Assembly: GCA_031409955.1 (NCBI GenBank)
Contig: JANNYF010000120.1
Location: 1-64,000 of the forward strand
Source: JAFDVL01 sp031409955
GTDB taxonomy: Bacteria; Acidobacteriota; Blastocatellia; RBC074
Length of the DNA: 64,000 bases
Direction: 5' to 3'
A program made the position numbers and the translations under genes. Below the pieces are notes generated by a model, which had not been told where the DNA came from, made no database searches, and worked only from the letters and a program-made list of their open reading frames with translations. Every line of letters starts with the position of its first letter. Position 1 is the first letter of the stretch. Positions 8,830-16,348 of this stretch are shown in pieces.

Positions 8830-9460
8830 AGGTGAGTCCGATCAAGGGCATTGGGGAAGGGTCATTGCAGAGCCAAATATCAGCGGTGGTTCGGTAGGTT
8901 GTCGTGCTAGGGGGGGACTTATTACTAGCGAGGCGGGGAAAATATAACACTCTGCCGGTGGCTAAACAACTGCAAAATTTAACCAAAATCGAGAAAACAC
9001 AGGGCGGTTTCAAGCGTGGGGAGGTCAATTATCAACCCGGAACCGGCAAAAAATATAAAGGAAAAGCAGGCTGAGAGAGAGTTATAACCTGTGGCTTGCG
9101 GCATTAAAAACAGCAGTCTTAACTGCTGTTTTGCCCTCAGAGAAGTTTACGATTTATCGAAGCCGATGGCGGGAGTGTTGAAAGCCTGGAGCGAGAGGCT
9201 CTGTGGGAGAGAAAGCGGGAGAATCCAAGAGGGAGTCCATTTTTTGGCGTGGTTTCAAGGCAGATACGCTTCTATAAAGTTCGTAGCTTCCCTGAGGGCT
9301 ATAGCATGCCACTTTTCTCATAACTATCGTGCGTTAATCCCGAAGGAGAGAAAGTGGCAAAGAAAACAAACGCGATAACTCTGACCAAGAATAAGGCGCT
9401 GATGCGCGCAACTTGTAGGATGTCGGTAATCATTAAGCAAGGTACCAGGAGAACTACTGA
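8830..9460. other. Gene-poor stretch
   Basis: I see no convincing gene on either strand. Open frames here (for example 9091-9378 plus) lack ribosome binding sites and have non-protein-like composition. The one clear element is the bidirectional hairpin at 9107-9132. A run of seven G near 8911 lies close to several GGT-rich tracts. Confidence 0.5.
9107..9132. terminator. Bidirectional rho-independent terminator
   Basis: An 11-bp perfect stem (AAAACAGCAGT with ACTGCTGTTTT) and a 4-base loop, with A and T tracts at both ends so it can work on either strand. On the minus strand it would end transcripts from the small gene at 9580-9461. Confidence 0.8.
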
Positions 9461-9580
9461 CTACTGCGACGAATCCGTTTCCCGACGCCGATTGGCGACG
9501 AGTGCATAAAAGAACAAGAGAATAACCGGGAGCAGAAGCGGAGCGTACAGGAGCAAAGAGAGCAATCGTTCTAACCACAT
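9461..9580 (-). CDS. 39-residue single-pass membrane mini-protein
   Basis: An ATG at 9580 is preceded by a near-ideal Shine-Dalgarno sequence (AAGGAGGTTCAAC). The frame encodes MWLERLLSLLLYAP, then a hydrophobic LLLPVILLFFYALVA segment and a basic, polar tail ANRRRETDSSQ, ending in TAG. That is one membrane helix with positive charges after it, giving an N-out/C-in prediction. It has its own terminator downstream (9107-9132) and another terminator upstream (9671-9730), so it appears to be an independent transcription unit. Proteins of this size often bind and modulate larger membrane complexes (as KdpF, CydX or AcrZ do), but I see no sequence match to those and no partner nearby. Confidence 0.65.
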   Translation of the reverse strand: MWLERLLSLLLYAPLLLPVILLFFYALVANRRRETDSSQ

Positions 9581-9668
9581 GTTGAACCTCCTTCAGAGGA
9601 CTTTCGCAAAGTTGGGGATTGCGTTGCCTAAAGGTTTTCCGGCCCTGATTTGCACGAGGTTCCGAATT

Positions 9669-9730
9669 AAAAAAGAGCGAACGATAGAGGCCTAGAGAGT
9701 TTGCCGGATACTCAAACATCTATCGTTCGC
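9669..9730 (-). terminator. Strong rho-independent terminator
   Basis: A 12-bp perfect stem (GCGAACGATAGA at 9677-9688 with its complement at 9719-9730), followed on the minus strand by TCTTTTTT. It closes the HTH-regulator transcription unit. Confidence 0.85.
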
Positions 9731-9837
9731 CTCAGCATGCTTACACATCCCTTGTAGGTTGTTCAGCGGTCTTAAAGCGAAACCTGGGACGGGCTTGCAT
9801 ACTCTGTTGGGGTGAGTCGTTCCTCCCATAAGCCAGC

Positions 9838-9981
9838 TTAATCAAGATGCCGATCTTGAACCAAACCTGGCGCTGGGGGATCATCGGGTGAGGGGTAAGC
9901 CGGGAGGTCAGCGCCAAGCTTATAGGAACGATTCCGCTGCCGTTCTACCTTGTGTTGAGCGCGCTTGCGGGCAACACTCAT
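9838..9981 (-). CDS. Possible 47-residue charged protein downstream of the HTH gene
   Basis: The ATG at 9981 follows a GAGG ribosome binding site (6-base spacing) and opens MSVARKRAQHKVERQRNRSY, a strongly basic N-terminal half followed by a proline/aspartate-rich second half (PAYPSPDDPPAPG). It lies between the HTH gene and a strong terminator, so it would be transcribed with the regulator. The basic half could bind nucleic acid. Length and composition are not enough to be sure it is translated; an alternative in-frame ATG lies at 10002 without a spaced ribosome binding site. Confidence 0.35.
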   Translation of the reverse strand: MSVARKRAQHKVERQRNRSYKLGADLPAYPSPDDPPAPGLVQDRHLD

Positions 9982-10021
9982 AACAAACCTCACTGAATAC
10001 ATCTCCAGTTCACCTGATTCA

Positions 10022-10357
10022 TCAGGCAGCTTTTCGGTGCATTGCAGTCGCAGGGGAGGGAGTAGCATAAGAAGCACGAATGAAACGGGCCGCCCGATCA
10101 ATTGTGGCCGCTTCCCACAGGTCTTGGATCATAAAACCCTGCATGCGGCGCGAATTAATCGCTTGACCAATCTTGTAACAAATATCAAAACTTGGGGTTG
10201 CGCGTCCGGCGGCTTCCAAGTCTTCCAGTAAATTCAAGGGAATGCGGCTCAAATCCGCCAAATCCGACAGGGTCAGACCTGCTTTAGTTCGTTTTTCCAC
10301 CAGAACCTGACTGAAAAGAGAATAATTAATCTTGTTGGGAAAAGTTACCTGTTGCAT
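10022..10357 (-). CDS. XRE-like helix-turn-helix regulator
   Basis: A 111-residue protein whose middle (about residues 20-65) reads as a five-helix XRE domain: VEKRTKAGLTLSDLADLSRI, then PLNLLEDLEAAG for the recognition helix region, and FDICYKIGQAIN. The start at 10357 is chosen because GGAGG lies 7 bases upstream; an ATG at 10375 would precede that site. The C-terminal part (FMIQDLWEAATIDRAARFIR) may serve for dimerisation. A 15-bp inverted repeat begins 25 bases upstream of the start codon, which would be a natural autoregulatory operator. Its targets are not evident. Confidence 0.75.
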   Translation of the reverse strand: MQQVTFPNKINYSLFSQVLVEKRTKAGLTLSDLADLSRIPLNLLEDLEAAGRATPSFDICYKIGQAINSRRMQGFMIQDLWEAATIDRAARFIRASYATPSPATAMHRKAA

Positions 10358-10382
10358 TGCAGGGGCCTCCATCATCTTAAAG

Positions 10383-10520
10383 GGTCATTAACGAATCCCC
10401 AGTGATTTACCCGACCAAATTCCCGCGAAGGCCATCGCAGAGAAGGGATTCCCCTAGTACCCACCCGTACCAAAGAACTTCTCCATCAGAAATTGACCGG
10501 ATTTTGATTCGTTAATGACC
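10383..10520. promoter_or_regulatory. 15-bp inverted repeat upstream of the HTH gene (candidate operator pair)
   Basis: GGTCATTAACGAATC at 10383-10397 and its exact complement at 10506-10520, separated by 108 bp. The position directly upstream of the HTH start fits a pair of operator half-sites that could bring about DNA looping. A related sequence TAACGAATT recurs near 10880. Confidence 0.55.
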
Positions 10521-10892
10521 GCGCTCGAAAGAGCAATCCATAAAGAGATTGGCACGCAAGTTTCAGCCTGTTGTAATACCTGACCATTTGTGTGCGCCTA
10601 CCAGCCTGGATACTGAGCTGATTTGCTTGTCAATCTCTTCGTAAGCCTTCGCTAATGAGTAAGGCAATGGCTGTGCCAGAGATTAGATTTCTCAGCATTA
10701 AGTCTGCATCTAGTTGATTCTGCTGGGTTTACTGCGTAATCAGAGAAGAAAAGGGAAAGATTCAGCGGTGTTCAGTAACGCATTTCCGGGTAAGATATAC
10801 CCGCCAAGAAAAAGGAGATTTTATTTCGCGGGAATCTGATTCCCACTACAGAGGGTAAAGCGAACTGAACTCAATACCTAACGAATTCAAAG
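10521..10892. other. Intergenic, no gene seen
   Basis: AT-rich stretch between the HTH region and the subtilase terminator. No frame with a ribosome binding site is visible. A small palindrome (GGGAATCTGATTCCC) lies near 10830. Confidence 0.5.
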
Positions 10893-10921
10893 ACGTGAGG
10901 AGTATCCGATACCCCTCACGT
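10893..10921 (-). terminator. Hairpin downstream of the subtilase gene
   Basis: ACGTGAGGAGTATC pairs with GATACCCCTCACGT (one mismatch, one-base centre) about 65 bases past the stop at 10985. The following minus-strand sequence has only a short T-run, so it may be a weak terminator or a 3' stabiliser. Confidence 0.55.
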
Positions 10922-10984
10922 TAGGCAAGATGTGGCAGCAAGTTTGCTTTTGTAAGCGAAGATATGCGCGGTTCAATTTCAGGG

Positions 10985-12922
10985 TTAATCGGCCTTGACG
11001 ACGCCATCCGCGTAAATCACTCCGTCGGCATAAATTACCCCGTCGGCATAAATTACCCCGTCCGCGTAAATCACTCCGTCCGCGTAAATTACCCCGTCCG
11101 CGTAAATCACTCCGTCGGCAAGAATTCCTCCTTCAGATACGACTATGCCTTGTGTCAAAGACACCTGATCTCTGGACAATAAGGTCTCGTCAATTTGTTG
11201 CTGACGATCTCGGTAAGAAACCACATCCGTCAGGACAGGGCTGCTGGAATATGCCCCCTGATAATTGGTCATCAGACCGCGTCCATAGGCAAAGCAGTAG
11301 TTCAGAATTACGCCCTGCCCCCAAAAGCAGTTTTCGTTGGCGATCAGGCTGGATTGGCTTTCGGGCAAGCTTTCCCCGCCCAACATGTTTTGCCCATGAG
11401 TGAGAGACCGGACGTTGGGGCCAATCAGGGCGGCCAGGCGCACTGCGCCTTCGATATTGAGCAACCCCGCGCCTTGATCAAAGTTGCTGTAGCCTTTCAA
11501 AGGTTGTGCGGAATACATCAGAATTGATTTGACCAGATTGGGAGTCAAGTTGGGATTGGCTTGCAGCAATAAAACGGCAGCTCCTGCGACGACAGGTGCG
11601 GAAGCTGAAGTCCCGCTCAAACTCAACAGTTGCTCAGCAGGATTAGGCGATTCGCCAACTTTCAATTCAGGGTGAGCCTGGCCGTAAACACTGTTCTGCG
11701 CGCACGCGCCAACCAATTTGTTTCCCGGAGCAACTAGATCAGGCTTGATCAGATTGTCGTATCGCTTCACCCCATTTGCATCAATCCTGTACCCACGGGT
11801 TGGCCCGCGTGAGCTATAACTGGCAATCTTGTCATCCGAACGCCCAGCCGTGCCAAAGGTATTCGCTGCTCCAACCGTGATGACTGATGGATCAATTCCA
11901 GGGGAATGAATCGCTCCATAGATTTTGCGCCCGTTGCCGGTTTTGCCCAAATTTCCGGCAGCACAAACCACCACAATGCCAACATCGTGCGCACGCCGAA
12001 CTGCCAGACACAACGGATCGCTCAAATAACTATCCATTGCCAGGCTGCCCAGACTCATGTTGATGACGCGAATGTTGTAGGCATCCTTGTTGGCAATACA
12101 CCAATCAAGCGCCTCCAATAAAGCGCTTGATGAACCGCTCCCTTGTGCGCCAAGCACTTTCAGGCTAATTAAGTTGGCTCCTGGGGCAAGGCCAGAATAT
12201 GCGCCTCCCGCAAAAGCAGAACTGCCTGCGATCAGGGAGGCAACATGCGTCCCGTGTCCAGAAGTATCTTGTGTGTCGCCTTGTCCAGTGAAATCCTGGC
12301 GATAGACGACGCGCCCACCACCAATCAGGGAATGACTTTCATCAATCCCGCTATCTAAAACAACGACTCCAATGCCACGACCATCCAGTGGTAATTGATT
12401 GAGTTGACTTACCACCGACCGAACTTGATTCGCGCCGGTTGTCTCTTCCAGATGCCCCAGCGCTTGCACCTTGCGATCAGAAGAAACAAAGGCGAAGGAA
12501 TTATCATTTGCCAATCCGATGGCGCGGTCCAAGGGCAGCCGCACTGAGACTAGATTCACGCGACCATACACTCGATTGATTTGCGCCCCAGCCTCTTTGA
12601 GCTTCTTCAAATGCTCAGCGTTGGTGGCACCCTCGGTTTGAATAATGAACGAACGCTGTTGCGTTAATCTGCTGGTCTGGCGCCGGGCAGTAATCAACGC
12701 CACTTCTTCGCGTAAATCTCTGGAGAGTTTGTAAGTTCGATTGATTTCTTCGGAACGAGTTCTTGACCGCCCGGCACCAGTGTCTCTGGATTGGGCATCG
12801 GTGGTTAAGGTTAGGGCAGAAATAATAAGGGCAAAGAAAAGTGCGGATAAATAAAGGCTCGTTGCCTTACTTTTATCATCGGTCTTTTTCTTAACCTTCT
12901 TCTGTAATTTTGTTGACCTCAT
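10985..12922 (-). CDS. Secreted subtilisin-like serine protease (S8) with hexapeptide-repeat tail
   Basis: The ATG at 12922 (AAAGG upstream) puts the membrane/signal segment (LYLSALFFALIISALTLTTD) at residues 23-42; an ATG at 13012 would add 30 residues without family character. Next comes an I9-like propeptide region (about 80-165). The catalytic triad is complete: D190 in VVVLDSGIDESH, H223 in SGHGTHVASL and S439 in LSGTSASAP. Beyond the protease domain (which ends near residue 490) is a 150-residue C-terminal region closing with six perfect six-residue repeats of GVIYAD type before a final VVKAD. The protease probably works outside the cytoplasm and matures by propeptide removal. The tail could be an anchoring or secretion signal. 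Confidence 0.92.
   Translation of the reverse strand: MRSTKLQKKVKKKTDDKSKATSLYLSALFFALIISALTLTTDAQSRDTGAGRSRTRSEEINRTYKLSRDLREEVALITARRQTSRLTQQRSFIIQTEGATNAEHLKKLKEAGAQINRVYGRVNLVSVRLPLDRAIGLANDNSFAFVSSDRKVQALGHLEETTGANQVRSVVSQLNQLPLDGRGIGVVVLDSGIDESHSLIGGGRVVYRQDFTGQGDTQDTSGHGTHVASLIAGSSAFAGGAYSGLAPGANLISLKVLGAQGSGSSSALLEALDWCIANKDAYNIRVINMSLGSLAMDSYLSDPLCLAVRRAHDVGIVVVCAAGNLGKTGNGRKIYGAIHSPGIDPSVITVGAANTFGTAGRSDDKIASYSSRGPTRGYRIDANGVKRYDNLIKPDLVAPGNKLVGACAQNSVYGQAHPELKVGESPNPAEQLLSLSGTSASAPVVAGAAVLLLQANPNLTPNLVKSILMYSAQPLKGYSNFDQGAGLLNIEGAVRLAALIGPNVRSLTHGQNMLGGESLPESQSSLIANENCFWGQGVILNYCFAYGRGLMTNYQGAYSSSPVLTDVVSYRDRQQQIDETLLSRDQVSLTQGIVVSEGGILADGVIYADGVIYADGVIYADGVIYADGVIYADGVIYADGVVKAD
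11006..11113 (-). repeat. Six 18-bp tandem repeats coding for the GVIYAD tail
   Basis: Six consecutive 18-bp units inside the subtilase 3' end, each encoding the same six residues but with silent variation (TCCGCGTAAAT versus TCGGCATAAAT), so the peptide is kept while the DNA drifts. That points to selection on the peptide repeat. Confidence 0.95.
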
Positions 12923-13409
12923 CTCATTTGACCTTTCGATTGAGAACACTCCTGGAGCAGTTCTCAGGGGGATTACGGAACGGCTGGGATGACGCAGAGG
13001 GACAAGAGACACTCCAAGCTAAAGCTTAGCCAGAGTGCTGCGCAGCCGCGGACATTAGCAACGGAATTACAGGTTGTTCGTTTTAGGGGTTGTTAGGATT
13101 TGGTTGTGTGAGAAGTTCCCTGGGCTTAGGGTATTTATGATCTCTCCAACACCGATTAAGGCCGTTTGGACAAGCGCCATTCTAAGAGCCAGACTTTGAT
13201 TGTCAACAGCTTTTTTCTGTCTTTGTTACTTTTCTTTTCGGATCATTCAGCCTGACGCATTTTCGCGTTTCTAATCAATCAAATTGCGGGTGGCTTCCAG
13301 ATAACAGGCAAATTTTGTTGCCTCCTGTATTGACGCCAGAGGCTCAGGCTTTCTAGTATCTGGTCAGAAGATGGAAGAGATTTCAGGCACAGTAAAGCAG
13401 GTGTGATTC
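12923..13409. other. Divergent intergenic region
   Basis: Lies between the subtilase start (minus) and the SprT-like gene (plus). It contains the promoter listed at 13330-13359. No further gene is visible. Confidence 0.5.
13330..13359 (+). promoter_or_regulatory. Sigma-70-type promoter for the SprT-like gene
   Basis: TTGACG (13330-13335), an 18-base spacer and TAGTAT (13354-13359), about 50 bases before the start codon. The same hexamers and spacing, with matching flanks (TTGACGCC and CTAGTATCT), occur upstream of tRNA-Val. Confidence 0.6.
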
Positions 13410-14144
13410 ATGTCAACCAAGGAAACGCTTGATAACCGCTCCGCAGAAGAATCATTGAAGATGTTGTTCGCGGATGTTTTTCAGCAAATTTCCAAACGTC
13501 AGGCCAAGCCTGAAATCAATGTTACGTTTTATCCTTTTGCCGGTTTGAATCACACCATTCGGATTCGGAACCAGCGGGTTTACGTGCGGGTTTCGGATAT
13601 TTTGCGTGACGCTCCACCGACAGTATATCGGGCGCTGGCACATATTTTAGTGGGAAAATTATTCAACCAGCGACCGCCAGCCGAATACGAAATCTTGTAC
13701 CGGCAATATGCCTATCAACCGCAAATTTTACGCGCCTCGGATTTGGCGCGGCAACGTCGTGGGCGGAAGCAACTCAAGGGCTCCGTCGGGCGCACGTACG
13801 ATTTAGATCGAATCTTCGCGCAACTCAACCGCCATTACTTTGAGAATGCTTTGCCCAAGCCAGTCTTGAGTTGGAGCGCGCGCTGCACAAAACGCATTCT
13901 CGGTCATCACGACGCCGTTCACGATGCGATTATCATCAGCCGCTCTTTGGACCTGGAATCCGTACCGGATTATGTCGTTGAATATGTGATGTACCACGAG
14001 ATGCTGCACATCAAACACAAACTACAGGTCGTCAATGGAAGACGCATTTTTCATTCCCCTGCGTTTCGCGCTGAGGAAAAACGATTTGCACATTACGACG
14101 AGGCTATCAAATGGCTTGAGCATTCAATGCGTCGTCGTCGGTAG
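13410..14144 (+). CDS. SprT-like zinc metalloprotease domain protein
   Basis: A 244-residue basic protein. The C-terminal half (from about residue 125) has the SprT/M48-like core: LNRHYFENALPKPVLSW, then YHEMLHIKHK with the HExxH zinc motif, and a downstream HSPAFRAEEKRF segment that could supply the third ligand. The N-terminal half may be a related, inactive or accessory domain (from INVTFYPFAGLNHTI). It has no signal peptide, so it is probably cytoplasmic. SprT relatives in eukaryotes cut DNA-protein crosslinks; the bacterial role is unclear. It is a single gene with its own promoter and an AGGTG ribosome binding site. Confidence 0.85.
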   Translation: MSTKETLDNRSAEESLKMLFADVFQQISKRQAKPEINVTFYPFAGLNHTIRIRNQRVYVRVSDILRDAPPTVYRALAHILVGKLFNQRPPAEYEILYRQYAYQPQILRASDLARQRRGRKQLKGSVGRTYDLDRIFAQLNRHYFENALPKPVLSWSARCTKRILGHHDAVHDAIIISRSLDLESVPDYVVEYVMYHEMLHIKHKLQVVNGRRIFHSPAFRAEEKRFAHYDEAIKWLEHSMRRRR

Positions 14145-14157
14145 CAAAATGAATCGC

Positions 14158-14186
14158 TCGACACGATTCCTTTCAATCGCTATAAT
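14158..14186 (+). promoter_or_regulatory. Sigma-70-type promoter upstream of the TIGR03437 gene
   Basis: TCGACA (14158-14163), 17-base spacer, TATAAT (14181-14186). It would give a 5' leader of about 210 bases. A second, weaker candidate (TTGTCG, 18 bases, TATAGT) lies at 14268-14297. Confidence 0.5.
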
Positions 14187-14405
14187 CGCGCCGGATTGAG
14201 CTTCCTGCATTTCCCGCCTTTTGGCTGAAGCCATTACAGTTTCCCGTGTTGCAATGAAGCACCGGAATTGTCGTCCACTTGATAATCTGGCTATAGTGGG
14301 AACGACCTGATGAAGAGCTGGCAGAGAAAGCTCAACGACTTCATCAAGATCAAGCTCCCCTCGGCAAAAACAATTCTCCCAATAATTTCTGATAGAGGAG
14401 TAATT

Positions 14406-16241
14406 ATGGCAAAGACAACTCTCAAAACTACTTATTACCTGTTATTGATCGGCTGCTGGCTTGGGCTGGCAGGTATTTCAACTTCTGTCATGGCCCAGGA
14501 AGTTGCCATCGTAAATGCGGCAAGCTATGCCAAAGACGGCGGAACCGGTCCTACGGCTGGCAGCGGCATTGTCACACCCGAAGGGCTGGCATCGGCCTTC
14601 GGAGCCTTCAATATTACTGCCGGGCAATCTTCATATACAGCAACACCTGGCCAAGCCTTACCGAAAATTCTGGGCGGCGTCAAAGTCCGAATCGGAATCA
14701 CTGACGCAGATTTGCTGTTTGTGGGAACAACGCAAATCAACCTGATCATTCCGACGGGCACGGCAACGGGAGGCATCGTAGACATCCTGGTCACGAATGC
14801 AAATGCCACCACTGTTCCCGGCAAGATTCGCGTCGAGTCATTTGCTCCCGGAATTTTTTCAGCGACGACGGACGGCAAAGGAGTCGCGGCGGCGGATTGG
14901 ACCATCACCGGACAATTCCCTTATCCCAAAGTTTATAACATTGTCGGAGGACAGCCGGTTCACGCCGATCTGGATGCAGGCACGAAGCAAAAGCCGACGT
15001 TTCTGGTGCTGTACGCGTCAGGGCTGCGCGGTGCGCCCGATACCGTTGCCAATGATCCTGTGGCAGGGCTGAAGAACGTAGCGGAATCCTGCACCGTCAC
15101 GATTCAGGGCATTCCCGCCAGAGTGGATTACGCTGGGCGACAACCGGACTTTTTCGGACTGGATCAAATCAACGTGGTAATCCCGCCGGAAGTCTCCGGC
15201 TTAGGAATTCTCATTGTCCGAGTCGAAATTAAATCAGGGCAGACCTCACGCATCTCGAATGACGTGGAAATCAAAGTTGGCGGTCAACTCACGGCGCTGA
15301 CCATTCTCAAAGACCTCAATCTGGCGGGCGATACAGTCACCGCCGCATTGACCGCAGAGGATGCGGTTGAAATGGACACTAATCCCAACAGCCCATTTTT
15401 CCGCAAGACATATTTCATTGATGTCTATCGGTTCCGAACAACCGCTGCCAATACAACGGTGGCGATTGATTTGCGCGGAAACTTGGCCGATCCCGACCCG
15501 CTTGACACCCAGATCATTTTGCGCAAGGTCGAAACGAACGGCACACAAACCTTTTTTGGGGCAGACGACCAGGGCGGAGGGTTTGGGAACTGTCCGAATC
15601 CGCCGGGGAATTGCAAACCCATTGAAGCCAACAACAATTCATTAATGCTGACGCTCATTCCCGAAGTCGGGGAATACTGGATTTTCGTTACAAGCGCCGA
15701 TGTCGCGCCAAGTGATCTGGGTACTTACACGCTCAAATTCAGCACCAGCGTTTTGACGCCGCTCGCATACGGGCAGACCGTCAATGGCAGCTTTTCTGGC
15801 ACGACGAAGGTGCAGACCGCTGCTGGAGTCTATGTGGATGGCTATTATTTCAATGGGCGAGAAGGCGAGACGGTTCGAATCACGATGCGCGCACCCGCAC
15901 CCGTTGATGCGTTTTTGATTCTGCGCGAACGAAACGGTGACGAAATCCGATTGGACGACAGCGGTGGTGGTGGCACCGATGCACAACTCAGTCTGACGTT
16001 ACCGACAAATACCGCGCTGCCGATCACACGACCATTCATCATTGTGGCAACGCCCCTGGCAAATTTAGTCACGGGGTCGTATACCCTTCAGTTGGAGAAG
16101 ACGGCTGGGCTTCAGGCGACCGAGAGCGAAGCGATTGCTCCTGAGTTCAGAACCCCAAGTCGAGTTTCGCCTGAAAGTGATCCGCGCCGCGCCGTGTCGT
16201 CTCGTGCGATGTGGCGACGTGCTGTTCCGAAAGAACAGTAA
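14406..16241 (+). CDS. Secreted TIGR03437-family protein with C-terminal PPC-like domains
   Basis: The ATG at 14406 follows AGAGGAG and begins a clean signal peptide (residues 1-30, ending VMAQ); an in-frame ATG at 14310 is less likely. Residues about 31-300 carry the Acidobacteriota-type TIGR03437 pattern in two lobes: VNAASYA, LGGVKVRIG, TTQINLIIP and FAPGIF, then LVLYASGLRG, IPARVDYAG and LDQINVVIPPEV. The C-terminal half holds two bacterial pre-peptidase-like (PPC) beta-sandwiches (around FRTTAANTTVAIDLRG and YVDGYYFNGREGETVRITM). Both domain types are typical of secreted or surface proteins; the function is unknown. The last 40 residues are low complexity. Confidence 0.88.
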   Translation: MAKTTLKTTYYLLLIGCWLGLAGISTSVMAQEVAIVNAASYAKDGGTGPTAGSGIVTPEGLASAFGAFNITAGQSSYTATPGQALPKILGGVKVRIGITDADLLFVGTTQINLIIPTGTATGGIVDILVTNANATTVPGKIRVESFAPGIFSATTDGKGVAAADWTITGQFPYPKVYNIVGGQPVHADLDAGTKQKPTFLVLYASGLRGAPDTVANDPVAGLKNVAESCTVTIQGIPARVDYAGRQPDFFGLDQINVVIPPEVSGLGILIVRVEIKSGQTSRISNDVEIKVGGQLTALTILKDLNLAGDTVTAALTAEDAVEMDTNPNSPFFRKTYFIDVYRFRTTAANTTVAIDLRGNLADPDPLDTQIILRKVETNGTQTFFGADDQGGGFGNCPNPPGNCKPIEANNNSLMLTLIPEVGEYWIFVTSADVAPSDLGTYTLKFSTSVLTPLAYGQTVNGSFSGTTKVQTAAGVYVDGYYFNGREGETVRITMRAPAPVDAFLILRERNGDEIRLDDSGGGGTDAQLSLTLPTNTALPITRPFIIVATPLANLVTGSYTLQLEKTAGLQATESEAIAPEFRTPSRVSPESDPRRAVSSRAMWRRAVPKEQ

Positions 16242-16242
16242 A

Positions 16243-16345
16243 TAGTCTGGGGAAGTCTAGGAGAGTCCGGGGAAGTCTGGGGAAGTCAAAAGCCCAACTT
16301 TCCTAGACTTTCCTAGACTTTCCTAGACTTTCCTAGACTTTTCCC
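16243..16345. repeat. Dyad of short tandem units (GGGGAAGTCT / CTTTCCTAGA)
   Basis: Left part has about four units of GGGGAAGTCT/AGGAGAGTCC type, and the right part has four near-identical ACTTTCCTAG units. The two parts are largely complementary and could fold into a long hairpin between the TIGR03437 and glycosyltransferase genes. Confidence 0.8.
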
Positions 16346-16348
16346 CTC

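Noticed and set aside
9324..9719. 131-codon minus-strand frame
   Set aside because: It overlaps the better supported 39-residue gene in another frame and the terminator at 9669-9730.
9461..10357. HTH gene and small membrane gene considered as a toxin-antitoxin pair
   Set aside because: They are separated by a strong terminator and a 290-base gap; small membrane protein alone is weak evidence of a type I toxin.
11006..11113. 18-bp repeats considered as a CRISPR array
   Set aside because: The repeats are contiguous with no spacers and encode the subtilase C-terminus.
10964..11182. Plus-strand frame with repeated NYPVRVNHSV-like residues
   Set aside because: It is the antisense shadow of the subtilase tail repeats and has no ribosome binding site.
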